From an uncultured Bacteroidales bacterium (GTDB lineage Bacteria > Bacteroidota > Bacteroidia > Bacteroidales > UBA1715): 64,000 nucleotides of DNA. Of this stretch, positions 16,817 through 25,496 are shown piece after piece (within the stretch, counting starts at the first letter, position 1; each line of letters starts with the position of its first letter). The notes beneath the pieces were generated by a model that was given only the letters and a program-made list of their open reading frames with translations, made no database searches and was not told where the DNA came from. The position numbers and the translations under genes are program-made. The stretch spans positions 117,745 through 181,744 of the forward strand of contig CALAUG010000030.1 in assembly GCA_937892155.1 (NCBI GenBank), written 5' to 3'.

Positions 16817-16846
16817 AGCCTCTAACAATCGTTAGGGGCTTTTTTG
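16817..16846 (+). terminator. Intrinsic terminator after the lipoprotein gene
   Basis: AGCCTCTAAC (16817-16826) pairs with GTTAGGGGCT (16831-16840) around loop AATC, with one T-G wobble, followed by a run of T. Confidence 0.85.
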
Positions 16847-16878
16847 TTAAAAAAAAATTCTATACTCGTTGTGCGTTA

Positions 16879-16899
16879 TAATCTCTCACTCTTAATCTC
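16879..16899. repeat. 14-nt-spaced repeat TAATCTC
   Basis: TAATCTC at 16879-16885 recurs at 16893-16899, exactly 14 nt apart, with TCACTCT between. It lies in the gap between the terminator and the convergent ROK kinase gene and belongs to the 7-nt-period intergenic tracts. Confidence 0.55.
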
Positions 16900-16926
16900 A
16901 ATTGTTGGCACAAAAGAAATGGGAAA

Positions 16927-17886
16927 CTATTTTTCCAATTCTTTCCAAGCCAGTGCACTTGCACCAAGAACGGCAGCATTGCAATCCATCAATCCGCTTA
17001 ATTTAATGTCAATTTTGTTCTTGAAAATTGGCAGTAAATATTCTTCCATAGATTTTTTTGTCGGTGCAATGATAGCATCTCCAGCTTTTGCTGGTCCACC
17101 GAACAAAAATATCGTTGAAGGGCTTGTGTGGCAAACAACATCGGCGAGTTTCATGCCGAGAATTTTTCCTGTATATTCAAAGCATTCCTTTGCCAATTCG
17201 TCGCCATTTTGATAAGCCTTAAATACATCGTATGAAGTTAGTTTGCTGTTTGGAATATCGCGCAAAGAAGATGGTTTACGGGAGTTGCACATCAATTCCG
17301 TAATTGTGCGGACAATGCCTGTTGCTGAGGCGTAGGTTTCCAAGCATCCTTTTTTGCCGCAGCCACATTGTCGTCCGTCGGGAAATACAGTAGTATGACC
17401 AACTTCTCCAGCAAAACCATCGTGTCCGTAAACTAAATCGCCGTTTACGACAATACCACTCCCAAGTCCAGTACCCAAGGTGATTACAACAAAATCTTTC
17501 ATGCCTTTTGCTGCGCCGAAAATCATTTCGCCCATTGCTGCAGCGTTGGCATCGTTGGTAATTGCAATTTTTATGTTTGGAAAATATTCACCCATTAAAT
17601 CGCAAAAGTGAACGGTACCTTTCCAACTTAAATTCGGTGCCTCTTCGATAGTACCACGATGATAATTTGCATTTGGCGCACCAATACCTATGCCCATTAG
17701 TTGCCAGTCGGCATGTTTGTCCAGTTCAGCTTTCATTAAGCCGCACAAATTCTTCATATATGGGCCTATTTCGGTATATTCTTTTGTTGGCGTCGAGATT
17801 TCAGCCAAACAATTTCCGTCTCTGTCAACAAACCCGGCAACTGTATTTGTGCCGCCGATATCAATACCTGCAGTTACTTGTTTCAT
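16927..17886 (-). CDS. ROK family sugar kinase (glucokinase-like)
   Basis: The 319-residue ASKHA-fold kinase has the phosphate-1 loop GIDIGGTNTVAGFVD at the N-terminus, the sugar-binding NDANAAAMGE, ITLGTGLGSGIV (phosphate 2), EVGHTTV and the ROK zinc motif CGCGKKGCLETYAS. It should phosphorylate a hexose, most likely glucose, with ATP in the cytoplasm. ROK members also act on N-acetylmannosamine or fructose, so the sugar is not certain. It lies 4 nt after the DUF2185 gene and is probably co-transcribed with it. Confidence 0.9.
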   Translation of the reverse strand: MKQVTAGIDIGGTNTVAGFVDRDGNCLAEISTPTKEYTEIGPYMKNLCGLMKAELDKHADWQLMGIGIGAPNANYHRGTIEEAPNLSWKGTVHFCDLMGEYFPNIKIAITNDANAAAMGEMIFGAAKGMKDFVVITLGTGLGSGIVVNGDLVYGHDGFAGEVGHTTVFPDGRQCGCGKKGCLETYASATGIVRTITELMCNSRKPSSLRDIPNSKLTSYDVFKAYQNGDELAKECFEYTGKILGMKLADVVCHTSPSTIFLFGGPAKAGDAIIAPTKKSMEEYLLPIFKNKIDIKLSGLMDCNAAVLGASALAWKELEK

Positions 17887-17890
17887 AGTA

Positions 17891-18226
17891 TTATTCGTTA
17901 TATTTTATAAAATCATCAGTTCCTTCAACACGTTCAAATTCAGAACCTTGTTTCCATTTTAAAAAAGGAATTATTGCCATATCTAAGTTTGCGATATAAT
18001 TCACATCGAACATCATAAAGTGCTGTTGGTCTTCAAGATAGTCATCGGTTTCGTCGCCGGCAAGAAAACGCCAGCCACTATCGTCTTCATCTTCTTTTTC
18101 TTCGCGGTACATAAAACCGACTTTTGCACCATCAACGGTGATTCTATCCGATGCGATGCAATAGCCCATAGGTTTTACTAAATCTTTTACATCAGCAGCC
18201 TGAAGTTTATATTTGTTTTCTGCCAT
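17891..18226 (-). CDS. DUF2185 (Imm33-like) domain protein
   Basis: The 111-residue cytoplasmic protein matches the DUF2185 pattern: an N-terminal segment ending GYCIASDRITVDGAKVGFMY, then DDSGWRFLAGDETDDYLED and a late NIANLDMAI-like strand with basic and acidic clusters. The domain is found both as an immunity protein in toxin loci and as a stand-alone housekeeping gene. No toxin gene is adjacent here, and it precedes a sugar kinase, so immunity is unlikely. The function is unknown. Confidence 0.8.
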   Translation of the reverse strand: MAENKYKLQAADVKDLVKPMGYCIASDRITVDGAKVGFMYREEKEDEDDSGWRFLAGDETDDYLEDQQHFMMFDVNYIANLDMAIIPFLKWKQGSEFERVEGTDDFIKYNE

Positions 18227-18244
18227 AGTTTAAACTAATCTATA

Positions 18245-18252
18245 CAAAGATA
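18245..18252 (-). promoter_or_regulatory. -7 box of the DUF2185-ROK operon
   Basis: The minus strand reads TATCTTTG (TAnnTTTG), 19 nt before the DUF2185 ATG. Confidence 0.45.
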
Positions 18253-18296
18253 ACGATATTTCTCATTGATATGAAAAATACAATTCTAAATATTTG

Positions 18297-18304
18297 TACT
18301 TTTG
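18297..18304 (+). promoter_or_regulatory. -7 box of the Ig-like lipoprotein gene
   Basis: TACTTTTG (TAnnTTTG) ends 16 nt before the ATG at 18321. A clear -33 box is not seen. Confidence 0.45.
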
Positions 18305-18320
18305 GCACAATTAGAAATCT

Positions 18321-20801
18321 ATGGGAAGAAAATCGTCAATATCGTTTATACAGCTACTATTTCCGCTATTGTTGGCATTGCCGTTCCCATTTACGTTGAT
18401 GAATTGTGCGAGGGAGTCAGCTCCGCTAGGTGGTCCTGTTGATAGTATTGCACCTTATGCCGTAGTTGAAAAGCCTCAAAACAATTCCCAGAATATTTAT
18501 CCGCAAAAAATCGTTGTTAAATTCAATGAATATATTGCCCTGGACAATATAGAAGACAACTGTATGATTTCGCCGATTATGAGCGAACGTCCCGATATTT
18601 CGGTGAAGAAGAAGAAAATGATTATAGATTTGTCAAAACAGCATCTTCAGGCTGGTACGACTTATAGTTTCAATTTCAGTAATGCAATAAAGGATTTGAC
18701 CGAAAGTAACGTGACCGATCAATATCTGTATGCGTTTTCTACGGGTACGGGTATTGACAGCATGAAAATTGCCGGTTCAGTGTTGTTGGCTGCTGATGGC
18801 AATGTCCCGGAGCAGGCGTATATTTTACTTTACGACAATTTGAGCGACACGGCATTGCAGACGACGAAGCCACGATATGTAACTCAAATTTCAAAGAAAG
18901 GAGAATTTTCGTTTTCCAACATAGAAGCAAAGCCATATAGAATCTACGCGTTGATAGACAGCGACAAAGATTTTACTTTCAATCAGCCAACAGAGAAGAT
19001 TGCATTTCTTGATACTATTTTCAATCCTACGGCAGAACGGTTTATAGATAGTGTGTGGTTTGCTCACAATGATACTATCCGTTTGGAGCAATTCAAAGAC
19101 AGTATTCAGATAGTTACTATTAAGGATTCTTTTAATTTGGAAGAAAAAACGCGTTGGTCCGACCAAAACATTCGATTATCGATATTTGAAAATGAGGTGT
19201 GGAATCAGGAAGTGCTATCGCATAAGAGAATTTCACCATACGCTGTTGCTTGTAAGTTTGCGGCAAGGAATAATTTCCCTTCGCAAATAACTTTTTCACC
19301 TTCGGGAACATTTAGTACGGAAAAAATTTCCGATGATAGTTTGATAGTATGGTTTCAAGATACTACGTTACAAAATTGTGATTCAACAAAATTATTCCTT
19401 CAATACAACGAGAATAAGAATTCTTCAAAGGTTATTCTGGATACGCTCATAGTTGAACAAACAAAGGATTTACCAACACGTTTGATGGTATCTTCTCCAT
19501 TGCAGAAAGATAATAAAGTCTATCCAGGCGACAGTATTTATTTCACGTTATCGCGACCTATACAGACAAAGGATTTGCAACGGATTGTTGTCTATGAATT
19601 GTGTGATTCCTCTAAAATGCGTTGTGATTCAATAGTACCGTTTACGGATTATAAATTTCGTCCCAAAAACCATTATGCGGAACAAAAAATATTGAAATAT
19701 AAGGATGCAAATGACCGATTTGCCTTGTATTTCAGTAAACCTATACGTCCAGAAGATGTTGTTGTTACGCTTGATGGTTTGCCAAATCTAACAGATTGGT
19801 ATTATTGCGAGGCTGATGAAAAAAGTAATGCACTTTTATACTGGATAAAACCAGGCACTGACGCATTGAGATTGAAGAATGCTGCAATTATAGTTGAATA
19901 TAAGAAACTCGACGGTACGACAGAAAAAAAGAATTTTAATACAAAGAAAGATGTCGCGGTAACAAAGATGTATAAGACTGCAAGTTCCAATAAGAAACTT
20001 ATTCTGCAAATAGTTGAGGAACAAGAAAAGTCGTTGAAGATACATGAACCAATTCGAATATATTGCAACAATCCAATCAAAGCAATTACCGACAGTTTAT
20101 TTACACTAATTCAGGTTGATGATTCGCTGGAAACATCGGTGATTACAAAGATTACGCCTATTACGTCGCGAATTGTGGAAATTCATCATACTGCGTCAAA
20201 ATCCCAAAATTACACATTGACATTGTCTCGTGGGGCCATTGTTGATACTTTCGGAATTCCATCGCGTGAGTTAGTGAAAGATATTCAGACAGGAAATGAT
20301 GAGAAAGAATTTGTGCATACTATTCCATATTCTATTACGAACACCGACAGGACATACGCTATTAGTGCAGATTGGAAAACAAATACGACATATAAACTAG
20401 TAATACCAGATAGCACGTTTACAGACATATTTGGCGACGCAAATGATTCAACATTATTCTCTTTCCAAAGTCCCAAAAAAGAAGATGTGGGTAATCTTGT
20501 CGTGAAAAATACTCAGGGTTTTCCTTCAGAAAATTTAGTATTCGTGTTGCAATCTGCTGAATCAAAGTTGAAAGATGCTCCATTATTTGAGGCTACAAAA
20601 AAATCTGGGATAATACGATTTGAAAATATCCCGGCGGGAAATTATTCACTTCGTTGTTTTGTAGATGAAAACAACAATGGCAAATGGGATACCGGTTGTA
20701 TAGAAATTAAGCGTCAGCCCGAGAAATATTACTTCTTTAAAGACACAGTGACCATAAAGGCCGAATGGGATAATGCCATTTACTGGGAAGAGTTCAAGTG
20801 A
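18321..20801 (+). CDS. Large Ig-like domain lipoprotein (Big_5 / SbsA-like N-terminus)
   Basis: The 826-residue protein has a hydrophobic signal ending in TLMNC (lipidated Cys about 29), followed by ESAPLGGPVDSIAP. This opening is shared by a conserved Bacteroidota lipoprotein family. Residues about 45-140 form a Big_5-type Ig domain (PQNNSQNIYPQKIVVKFNEY). Further beta-sandwich segments follow, including a second Big_5-like part near 390-500, and a C-terminal carboxypeptidase-regulatory-like module (IPAGNYSLRCFVDENNNGKW). No enzyme motif is seen. It is probably an outer-membrane lipoprotein of structural or assembly role; the function is not established. Confidence 0.82.
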   Translation: MGRKSSISFIQLLFPLLLALPFPFTLMNCARESAPLGGPVDSIAPYAVVEKPQNNSQNIYPQKIVVKFNEYIALDNIEDNCMISPIMSERPDISVKKKKMIIDLSKQHLQAGTTYSFNFSNAIKDLTESNVTDQYLYAFSTGTGIDSMKIAGSVLLAADGNVPEQAYILLYDNLSDTALQTTKPRYVTQISKKGEFSFSNIEAKPYRIYALIDSDKDFTFNQPTEKIAFLDTIFNPTAERFIDSVWFAHNDTIRLEQFKDSIQIVTIKDSFNLEEKTRWSDQNIRLSIFENEVWNQEVLSHKRISPYAVACKFAARNNFPSQITFSPSGTFSTEKISDDSLIVWFQDTTLQNCDSTKLFLQYNENKNSSKVILDTLIVEQTKDLPTRLMVSSPLQKDNKVYPGDSIYFTLSRPIQTKDLQRIVVYELCDSSKMRCDSIVPFTDYKFRPKNHYAEQKILKYKDANDRFALYFSKPIRPEDVVVTLDGLPNLTDWYYCEADEKSNALLYWIKPGTDALRLKNAAIIVEYKKLDGTTEKKNFNTKKDVAVTKMYKTASSNKKLILQIVEEQEKSLKIHEPIRIYCNNPIKAITDSLFTLIQVDDSLETSVITKITPITSRIVEIHHTASKSQNYTLTLSRGAIVDTFGIPSRELVKDIQTGNDEKEFVHTIPYSITNTDRTYAISADWKTNTTYKLVIPDSTFTDIFGDANDSTLFSFQSPKKEDVGNLVVKNTQGFPSENLVFVLQSAESKLKDAPLFEATKKSGIIRFENIPAGNYSLRCFVDENNNGKWDTGCIEIKRQPEKYYFFKDTVTIKAEWDNAIYWEEFK

Positions 20802-20858
20802 CAATGTGATTTTTAGTTGGAATTAGAAACTGTATCTACGACCAGTACTATATCATCA

Positions 20859-21503
20859 TTAATCTTTTACCTCTAATATTTTTTGTAGCCGTTGCATTTC
20901 AGCTACGGTAAATTGTCCTTTTGCTGTGGCGTGTTGTTCGTCTTTGGCAGCGAATGAAAAAGGACTTCCCAAGTAGAGGTTTGCGATGCGCGTAATTTTT
21001 CCGTAGGAACCCATTGCTAAAGCCACAATATTGTTAAAATCAGCATAGAGAGATAAAACTGTCGCGGCATCTTTTTCGGATAGAGCAGTAGTTGCAATTT
21101 TTGCTATATCGGCTTGCTCGTTAAAACATTGCTGGATAATTTTTCGCAATTCGGATACATTTGGCGTGTTGTCGTAGTTGTGGTAAGAAATAATGCTTTT
21201 GCAGGAATGATTATGTGCAAAGGCAATAATATCTTGTTTGAAAGATTGAGTAGATTCAATTTCAACGTCGACATAGGTTGCGCCAGAAACAATGGCCTGC
21301 TTTAATAACAGTGCCCTCATGGTGTCATCAGCGTATTGGGGACGACACGTAGCAATAGTAGGAACGTGTATGGATTGGAAAACAGAAGCAACGGTGCGTT
21401 CATCAAGCTGACATAAATCAATGCGTATTTCTGCCATTTCTGACGAATTGGCAAGAGCAATTATGTTGCTTGGATTTGTTTCTGTAATACTAACGCAAAT
21501 CAT
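20859..21503 (-). CDS. aroD: 3-Dehydroquinate dehydratase, type I
   Basis: This is the third step of the shikimate pathway, 3-dehydroquinate to 3-dehydroshikimate, by a Schiff-base mechanism. The 214-residue TIM barrel has EIRIDL near the start, the catalytic His in SYHNYDNTP (about 108) and the Schiff-base lysine in ADIAKIATTA (about 135), with GSYGKITRI towards the end. The ATG at 21503 overlaps the aroB stop by 14 nt and gives the family start MICVSI; an in-frame ATG at 21527 would lengthen the overlap with no conserved residues. It is coupled to aroB. Confidence 0.93.
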   Translation of the reverse strand: MICVSITETNPSNIIALANSSEMAEIRIDLCQLDERTVASVFQSIHVPTIATCRPQYADDTMRALLLKQAIVSGATYVDVEIESTQSFKQDIIAFAHNHSCKSIISYHNYDNTPNVSELRKIIQQCFNEQADIAKIATTALSEKDAATVLSLYADFNNIVALAMGSYGKITRIANLYLGSPFSFAAKDEQHATAKGQFTVAEMQRLQKILEVKD

Positions 21504-22524
21504 TGATGTAGGTTGCGATTTCTGCATACGATAATTTTTCTACGCAGCAAGATCCGATGCCGAGCAGATATACAAAATGAATGCCGTCGCCGTCACGTTT
21601 CTTGTCGCATTTCATAGCCTCCAATATGTCTTCGTTTCTTGCATCGCATGTAGTTGGGAGTCCGGTAGCCGTAAGTAATGCTAAAAGTCTGTCGCATTCA
21701 TTTTGTTTCATTTTCCCTTTCAAAACCGACAATTTAGCTGCCATAGCCATACCAACACTCACTGCGTAACCGTGCGGCATTTTAGTGATTTTTTCTATTG
21801 CGTGTCCGAACGTGTGCCCGAAGTTGAATATTCGTCGTGCGCCAGATTCTTTTACATCAGAACTTACGATGGATGATTTAATAACAATGGATTCATACAC
21901 AAATGTTTCTAAGACGGTTGCATCATATTTTTGTAATGCATCCAGATGCCTTTCTATGTATGAGAATAGCGATTCCGAGGCAATGGCTCCGTGTTTTATT
22001 ACTTCACCCATTCCACTAAGAAGTTCGTGAGCAGGTAACGATCGTAGTATGTTTAGTTCACAGATAACGAATCTCGGTAGACTAAAGGTACCAATCATAT
22101 TTTTATAGCCACGGAAATTGACCCCGTTTTTGCCGCCCACGCTTGCGTCAACTTGGCTCAACAGTGTTGTGGAAACAAAGCCAAACTCAATTCCACGCAT
22201 GAATATGGTCGCAATAAATCCACTCATATCGCAGACAATTCCTCCACCTATACCTAAGATAAATGACGTTCTGTCAAATTCTGCTTCTATCAGTTTCTCA
22301 AAAATATCATCAAGCGACTGCAGACTTTTATGTGCTTCACCGCGGGGGATTTCAATTACTAAGTCCGATTTTGGAAATTTATCACCATAAAGCGAATAAA
22401 TCACAGGATCTGTTATAATGGCGATTTTTTTACCCTTGGGGAGATAATTAGAAACATTTGCAAGGGACTCACCTACAAATATTTCAGACGTTCCAATCGT
22501 ACTTTTTATCTTGAGTTTTTTCAT
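21490..22524 (-). CDS. aroB: 3-Dehydroquinate synthase
   Basis: AroB turns DAHP into 3-dehydroquinate using NAD and a metal. The 344-residue protein has the NAD-binding GIGGGIVCDMSGFIATIFMRG, the substrate region TTLLSQVDASVGGKNGVN and the zinc-binding FNFGHTFGHAIE. The length is typical. It is the first gene of aroB-aroD; the other shikimate genes are not in the window. Confidence 0.97.
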   Translation of the reverse strand: MKKLKIKSTIGTSEIFVGESLANVSNYLPKGKKIAIITDPVIYSLYGDKFPKSDLVIEIPRGEAHKSLQSLDDIFEKLIEAEFDRTSFILGIGGGIVCDMSGFIATIFMRGIEFGFVSTTLLSQVDASVGGKNGVNFRGYKNMIGTFSLPRFVICELNILRSLPAHELLSGMGEVIKHGAIASESLFSYIERHLDALQKYDATVLETFVYESIVIKSSIVSSDVKESGARRIFNFGHTFGHAIEKITKMPHGYAVSVGMAMAAKLSVLKGKMKQNECDRLLALLTATGLPTTCDARNEDILEAMKCDKKRDGDGIHFVYLLGIGSCCVEKLSYAEIATYINDLR

Positions 22525-22548
22525 TGTCTCTCATATTTTCGAGCGCGA

Positions 22549-22556
22549 CAAATATA
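22549..22556 (-). promoter_or_regulatory. -7 box of aroB-aroD
   Basis: The minus strand reads TATATTTG (TAnnTTTG), 25 nt before the aroB ATG. Confidence 0.5.
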
Positions 22557-22642
22557 CGATAATAAAAAGAGATTTATAGAACGGCACAATGAGAATTTAT
22601 AGGTTTCAATGGTTTTATGGTATAAAATATTCGGTAAATATG

Positions 22643-22650
22643 TAGATTTG
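22643..22650 (+). promoter_or_regulatory. -7 box of waaA, deciding its start
   Basis: TAGATTTG (TAnnTTTG) lies 25 nt before the ATG at 22675. A start at 22609 would be upstream of this box, so the shorter protein is preferred. Confidence 0.45.
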
Positions 22651-22674
22651 TGCGGTCTTAATTTGAGTGTAGAT

Positions 22675-23964
22675 ATGGTCTATATATTTTTGTTTCTCTA
22701 TACAATCATTTACATCTTTTTGTTTATTCCCGTTTTTTGTATAGGAGCGATTTTTAATGCGAAAATGCGCGAGGGTTTGATAGGCAGATTAAAACAACCA
22801 AAATATATTAGAGCGTTTGCACGTGAGCATCAAAAAGATACGGTGGTATTTTTTCATAGTGCATCGGTTGGGGAATGGGAACAGTCTATACCAATTATTA
22901 AGACGTTGAAACAGCAACATCCGGAGATACATATTCTTTCGTCTTATTTCTCGCCTTCTGGAATGAATCATGCAAAAAAAGACAATGTTGATTTATCAAT
23001 ATATCTTCCGTTTGATGTTTGTTTGTCTAATTATTTATTTTTCAAGCGTATTCAACCAAAAGCGTGGGTTGTTTCTAAATACGATATTTGGCCGGGAATA
23101 TTACTTGCTGCACACTGGGCTAAAGTTCCTGTATTACTTTGTTCTGCGGAATTGGCCAAGGATTCAAAGCGGTACAAAGGAATTAATGCAGCCATAAACC
23201 GTTTGTTTTACAAGTACATAACCTACGTTTTGCCTGTTTCGGAAGATTATAAGGAACGCTTCAAAAACATTTATCCCAACGAGGCCACGTTGGAGGTCGT
23301 TGGTGATGCCCGTTACGATCAAATCATTGCTAAAGCGGAGGCGGTTCAGTTGCAGCCAAATGTGGAATTATTTGAAAATCCATTGCCAATCACATTTATA
23401 GGTGGTAGTTTGTGGCCTGCAGACGAAAAGCATTTGTTTCCTGCCCTCTTAAAAGTTTTTAAAGAACATTCGGATTTACAGTTGGTACTGGTTCCTCACG
23501 AACTACACGAAGCACATATTCAGGCAATAGAGCAGACATTTGCTAACGAAGGAATTCAGACGCAGCGTTATTCAGAATTCTCGGCATCTTCTACAGGTAA
23601 AACAGCTTGTCGCGTGGCGATTGTAAATACAATAGGAATGTTGGCTAAGTTGTATAAAAACACAGATATAGCCTATGTTGGTGGTGCATTTTCTACTGGT
23701 GTGCACAATGTTGCAGAACCATCTGCATTTTCTAATCCGGTTATATATGGTCCACGACATATTAATTCCTACGAAGCAATGCAGTTGAAACAGGTTGCTG
23801 GTGGGTTTCCAGTATCAAATCAGGATGAATGCTACGAAATTCTTACCAAGTTGGTAAACGATGAACATTTTAGAAAGGAAGCAGGACAAAAGAACCACGA
23901 TTTTCTGTATGCAAGCAAAGGAGCTTCGGAAAAAATCACAAAGCATATATTAGAGTTTTTGTAG
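22675..23964 (+). CDS. waaA: 3-Deoxy-D-manno-octulosonic acid (Kdo) transferase
   Basis: WaaA/KdtA transfers Kdo from CMP-Kdo to lipid A precursors at the inner membrane. The protein (429 residues from the chosen ATG) has an N-terminal membrane anchor (MVYIFLFLYTIIYIFLFIPV), the acceptor-half motif FFHSASVGEWEQ with the expected catalytic glutamate, SKYDIWPGIL, and donor-half PITFIGGSLWPADEKH, VPHELHEAHI and VGGAFSTGVHNVAEPSAFSNP. The upstream ATG at 22609 would add 22 residues before the anchor and lies before the likely promoter. It is convergent with the kinase gene, 11 nt away. It is single-copy, so Kdo number is undecided. Confidence 0.95.
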   Translation: MVYIFLFLYTIIYIFLFIPVFCIGAIFNAKMREGLIGRLKQPKYIRAFAREHQKDTVVFFHSASVGEWEQSIPIIKTLKQQHPEIHILSSYFSPSGMNHAKKDNVDLSIYLPFDVCLSNYLFFKRIQPKAWVVSKYDIWPGILLAAHWAKVPVLLCSAELAKDSKRYKGINAAINRLFYKYITYVLPVSEDYKERFKNIYPNEATLEVVGDARYDQIIAKAEAVQLQPNVELFENPLPITFIGGSLWPADEKHLFPALLKVFKEHSDLQLVLVPHELHEAHIQAIEQTFANEGIQTQRYSEFSASSTGKTACRVAIVNTIGMLAKLYKNTDIAYVGGAFSTGVHNVAEPSAFSNPVIYGPRHINSYEAMQLKQVAGGFPVSNQDECYEILTKLVNDEHFRKEAGQKNHDFLYASKGASEKITKHILEFL

Positions 23965-23975
23965 TGAATATTCCT

Positions 23976-25496
23976 TTATTCGGCAATTGGTAAGCTTACT
24001 CGAATAGTAGTTCCTTTATCAATTTCTGATGATTTGACGGTGATTTTCCCGTGGTGGTATTCTTTCACAATACGTTGAGCCAGACTTAATCCCAATCCCC
24101 ATCCACGCGATTTGGTCGTATAGCCAGGGTTAAAAATTGTTTTGAATTTATTACGCGGAAGTCCTTTCCCTGTATCGCTAAAATCAATGTAAGCGGTATG
24201 ATTCTCTTTTGATATGGCGACTTCAAGTTTACCGCTACCTTGCATTGCATCTATGGCGTTTTTCCAAATATTTTCTATAACCCAGGCAATCAGTGATGGA
24301 TTGAGCATTACAAAGATATTCTCGTCAGGCAGAACCACATTGTATTCAATGTTTTTTGAAGAACGGTTTTTCATATAGTTAACAGAATTGAGTACAATTT
24401 CCGTTAGGTTTTCTCTCGTGAGGTTTGGCTCGGAGCCAATCTTAGAAAAACGTTCTGTAATGGTATTAAGTCGATTAATATCTTTATTGATTTCATCAAC
24501 AATTTCGGGTTCGGTTTCTTTCATTTTGAGAATTTCCAGCCAAGCCATAAGCGAGGAAATTGGCGTACCGAGTTGGTGTGCTGTTTCTTTTGACATGCCG
24601 ACCCACAATTGGTCTTTTTCGTGTTTCTCGAAAGAGCGGAAGGTTAAATACGCCCCAATAAGAATAAGAATTGAGATGATGATTAGAATGATAGGGTAGT
24701 ATTTTAACTTCGTAATCAATTCCGAGTCTTTATAAAAAATAAGACCTGTTTGATCTTTTTCTAAGACAATTGGAATTGCTTGATTTTCATACATCTTATC
24801 CAGCACGAACGTCTTTACCGATTCCGACGTGAGTTCTTTCATGCGCTTTTCAGTAATGTTTCCAAACGCAAGAATTTCGGTCGTGTCATTGTCGGTTATG
24901 ACAACAGGTACGGATACGGCATTTTGGGCAACTTCAACAATAAATGAGTGAACCATATTGTTAATCATTGTCTGCAATGCGTTGAATAATTGTGAGTCTG
25001 CATAAAATAAATAGTTGATAATCTGTCCTTTATATGAAACTTGGAGCGGTTTGTATTTGGAAAATTGTTGTGCTACACTTTGTGGAATTTGTTTGCCAAT
25101 TGGGAGTTCATGTTCCAAATTCATCGTGGTGATAACCTTTTGTTCGTTATCGGTGAGAATGATGGGAATGTTTTTGTTGGTGGAAATAATGTTTAATAGA
25201 AATGTAAGAAATTGAGAATCTTCAACTTCCATAATTAATTGCTGAGATTCGCGCCAAAGTTCAACTTTCTGCAATTCTTCATCTTTGAGTTTGTCAAACA
25301 AATCTGTTGCGTATGTCAGTAATGCGTTACGTTGTTGAACAGCATCGGCCCACAAAATAACTTTGGTTCGTTCTTCCTTGCGTATATCGTTGATTGTGGA
25401 GTTAATGAACCAAAAGCAGACCAGAAGTATAATTCCGGCAATGACGAAAAATAGCCATTTAATTCTGTGTTTTGTGTGGTAACTAGAAAAGTTCAT
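23976..25496 (-). CDS. Orphan membrane sensor histidine kinase
   Basis: The protein (506 residues) has two membrane segments (about 11-30 and 265-287) flanking a periplasmic sensor of about 230 residues with no recognised domain. The HisKA box is ETAHQLGTPISS (His about 307), the form common in Bacteroidota kinases. The HATPase part has NIWKNAIDAM (N box), DTGKGLP and GWGLGLSLAQRI (G boxes). No response regulator is adjacent. The start ATG at 25496 overlaps the stop of the AsmA gene in TAATG, so its level is tied to an envelope gene. This suggests it senses envelope state; that is inference. Confidence 0.9.
   Translation of the reverse strand: MNFSSYHTKHRIKWLFFVIAGIILLVCFWFINSTINDIRKEERTKVILWADAVQQRNALLTYATDLFDKLKDEELQKVELWRESQQLIMEVEDSQFLTFLLNIISTNKNIPIILTDNEQKVITTMNLEHELPIGKQIPQSVAQQFSKYKPLQVSYKGQIINYLFYADSQLFNALQTMINNMVHSFIVEVAQNAVSVPVVITDNDTTEILAFGNITEKRMKELTSESVKTFVLDKMYENQAIPIVLEKDQTGLIFYKDSELITKLKYYPIILIIISILILIGAYLTFRSFEKHEKDQLWVGMSKETAHQLGTPISSLMAWLEILKMKETEPEIVDEINKDINRLNTITERFSKIGSEPNLTRENLTEIVLNSVNYMKNRSSKNIEYNVVLPDENIFVMLNPSLIAWVIENIWKNAIDAMQGSGKLEVAISKENHTAYIDFSDTGKGLPRNKFKTIFNPGYTTKSRGWGLGLSLAQRIVKEYHHGKITVKSSEIDKGTTIRVSLPIAE

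Noticed and set aside
17891..18226. DUF2185 gene as an immunity protein of a toxin system
   Set aside because: There is no polymorphic toxin, T6SS or secretion gene nearby; it is paired with a sugar kinase.
22609..22674. Longer N-terminus for WaaA
   Set aside because: The extra 22 residues precede the membrane anchor, and a good TAnnTTTG box lies inside them, so the ATG at 22675 is preferred.
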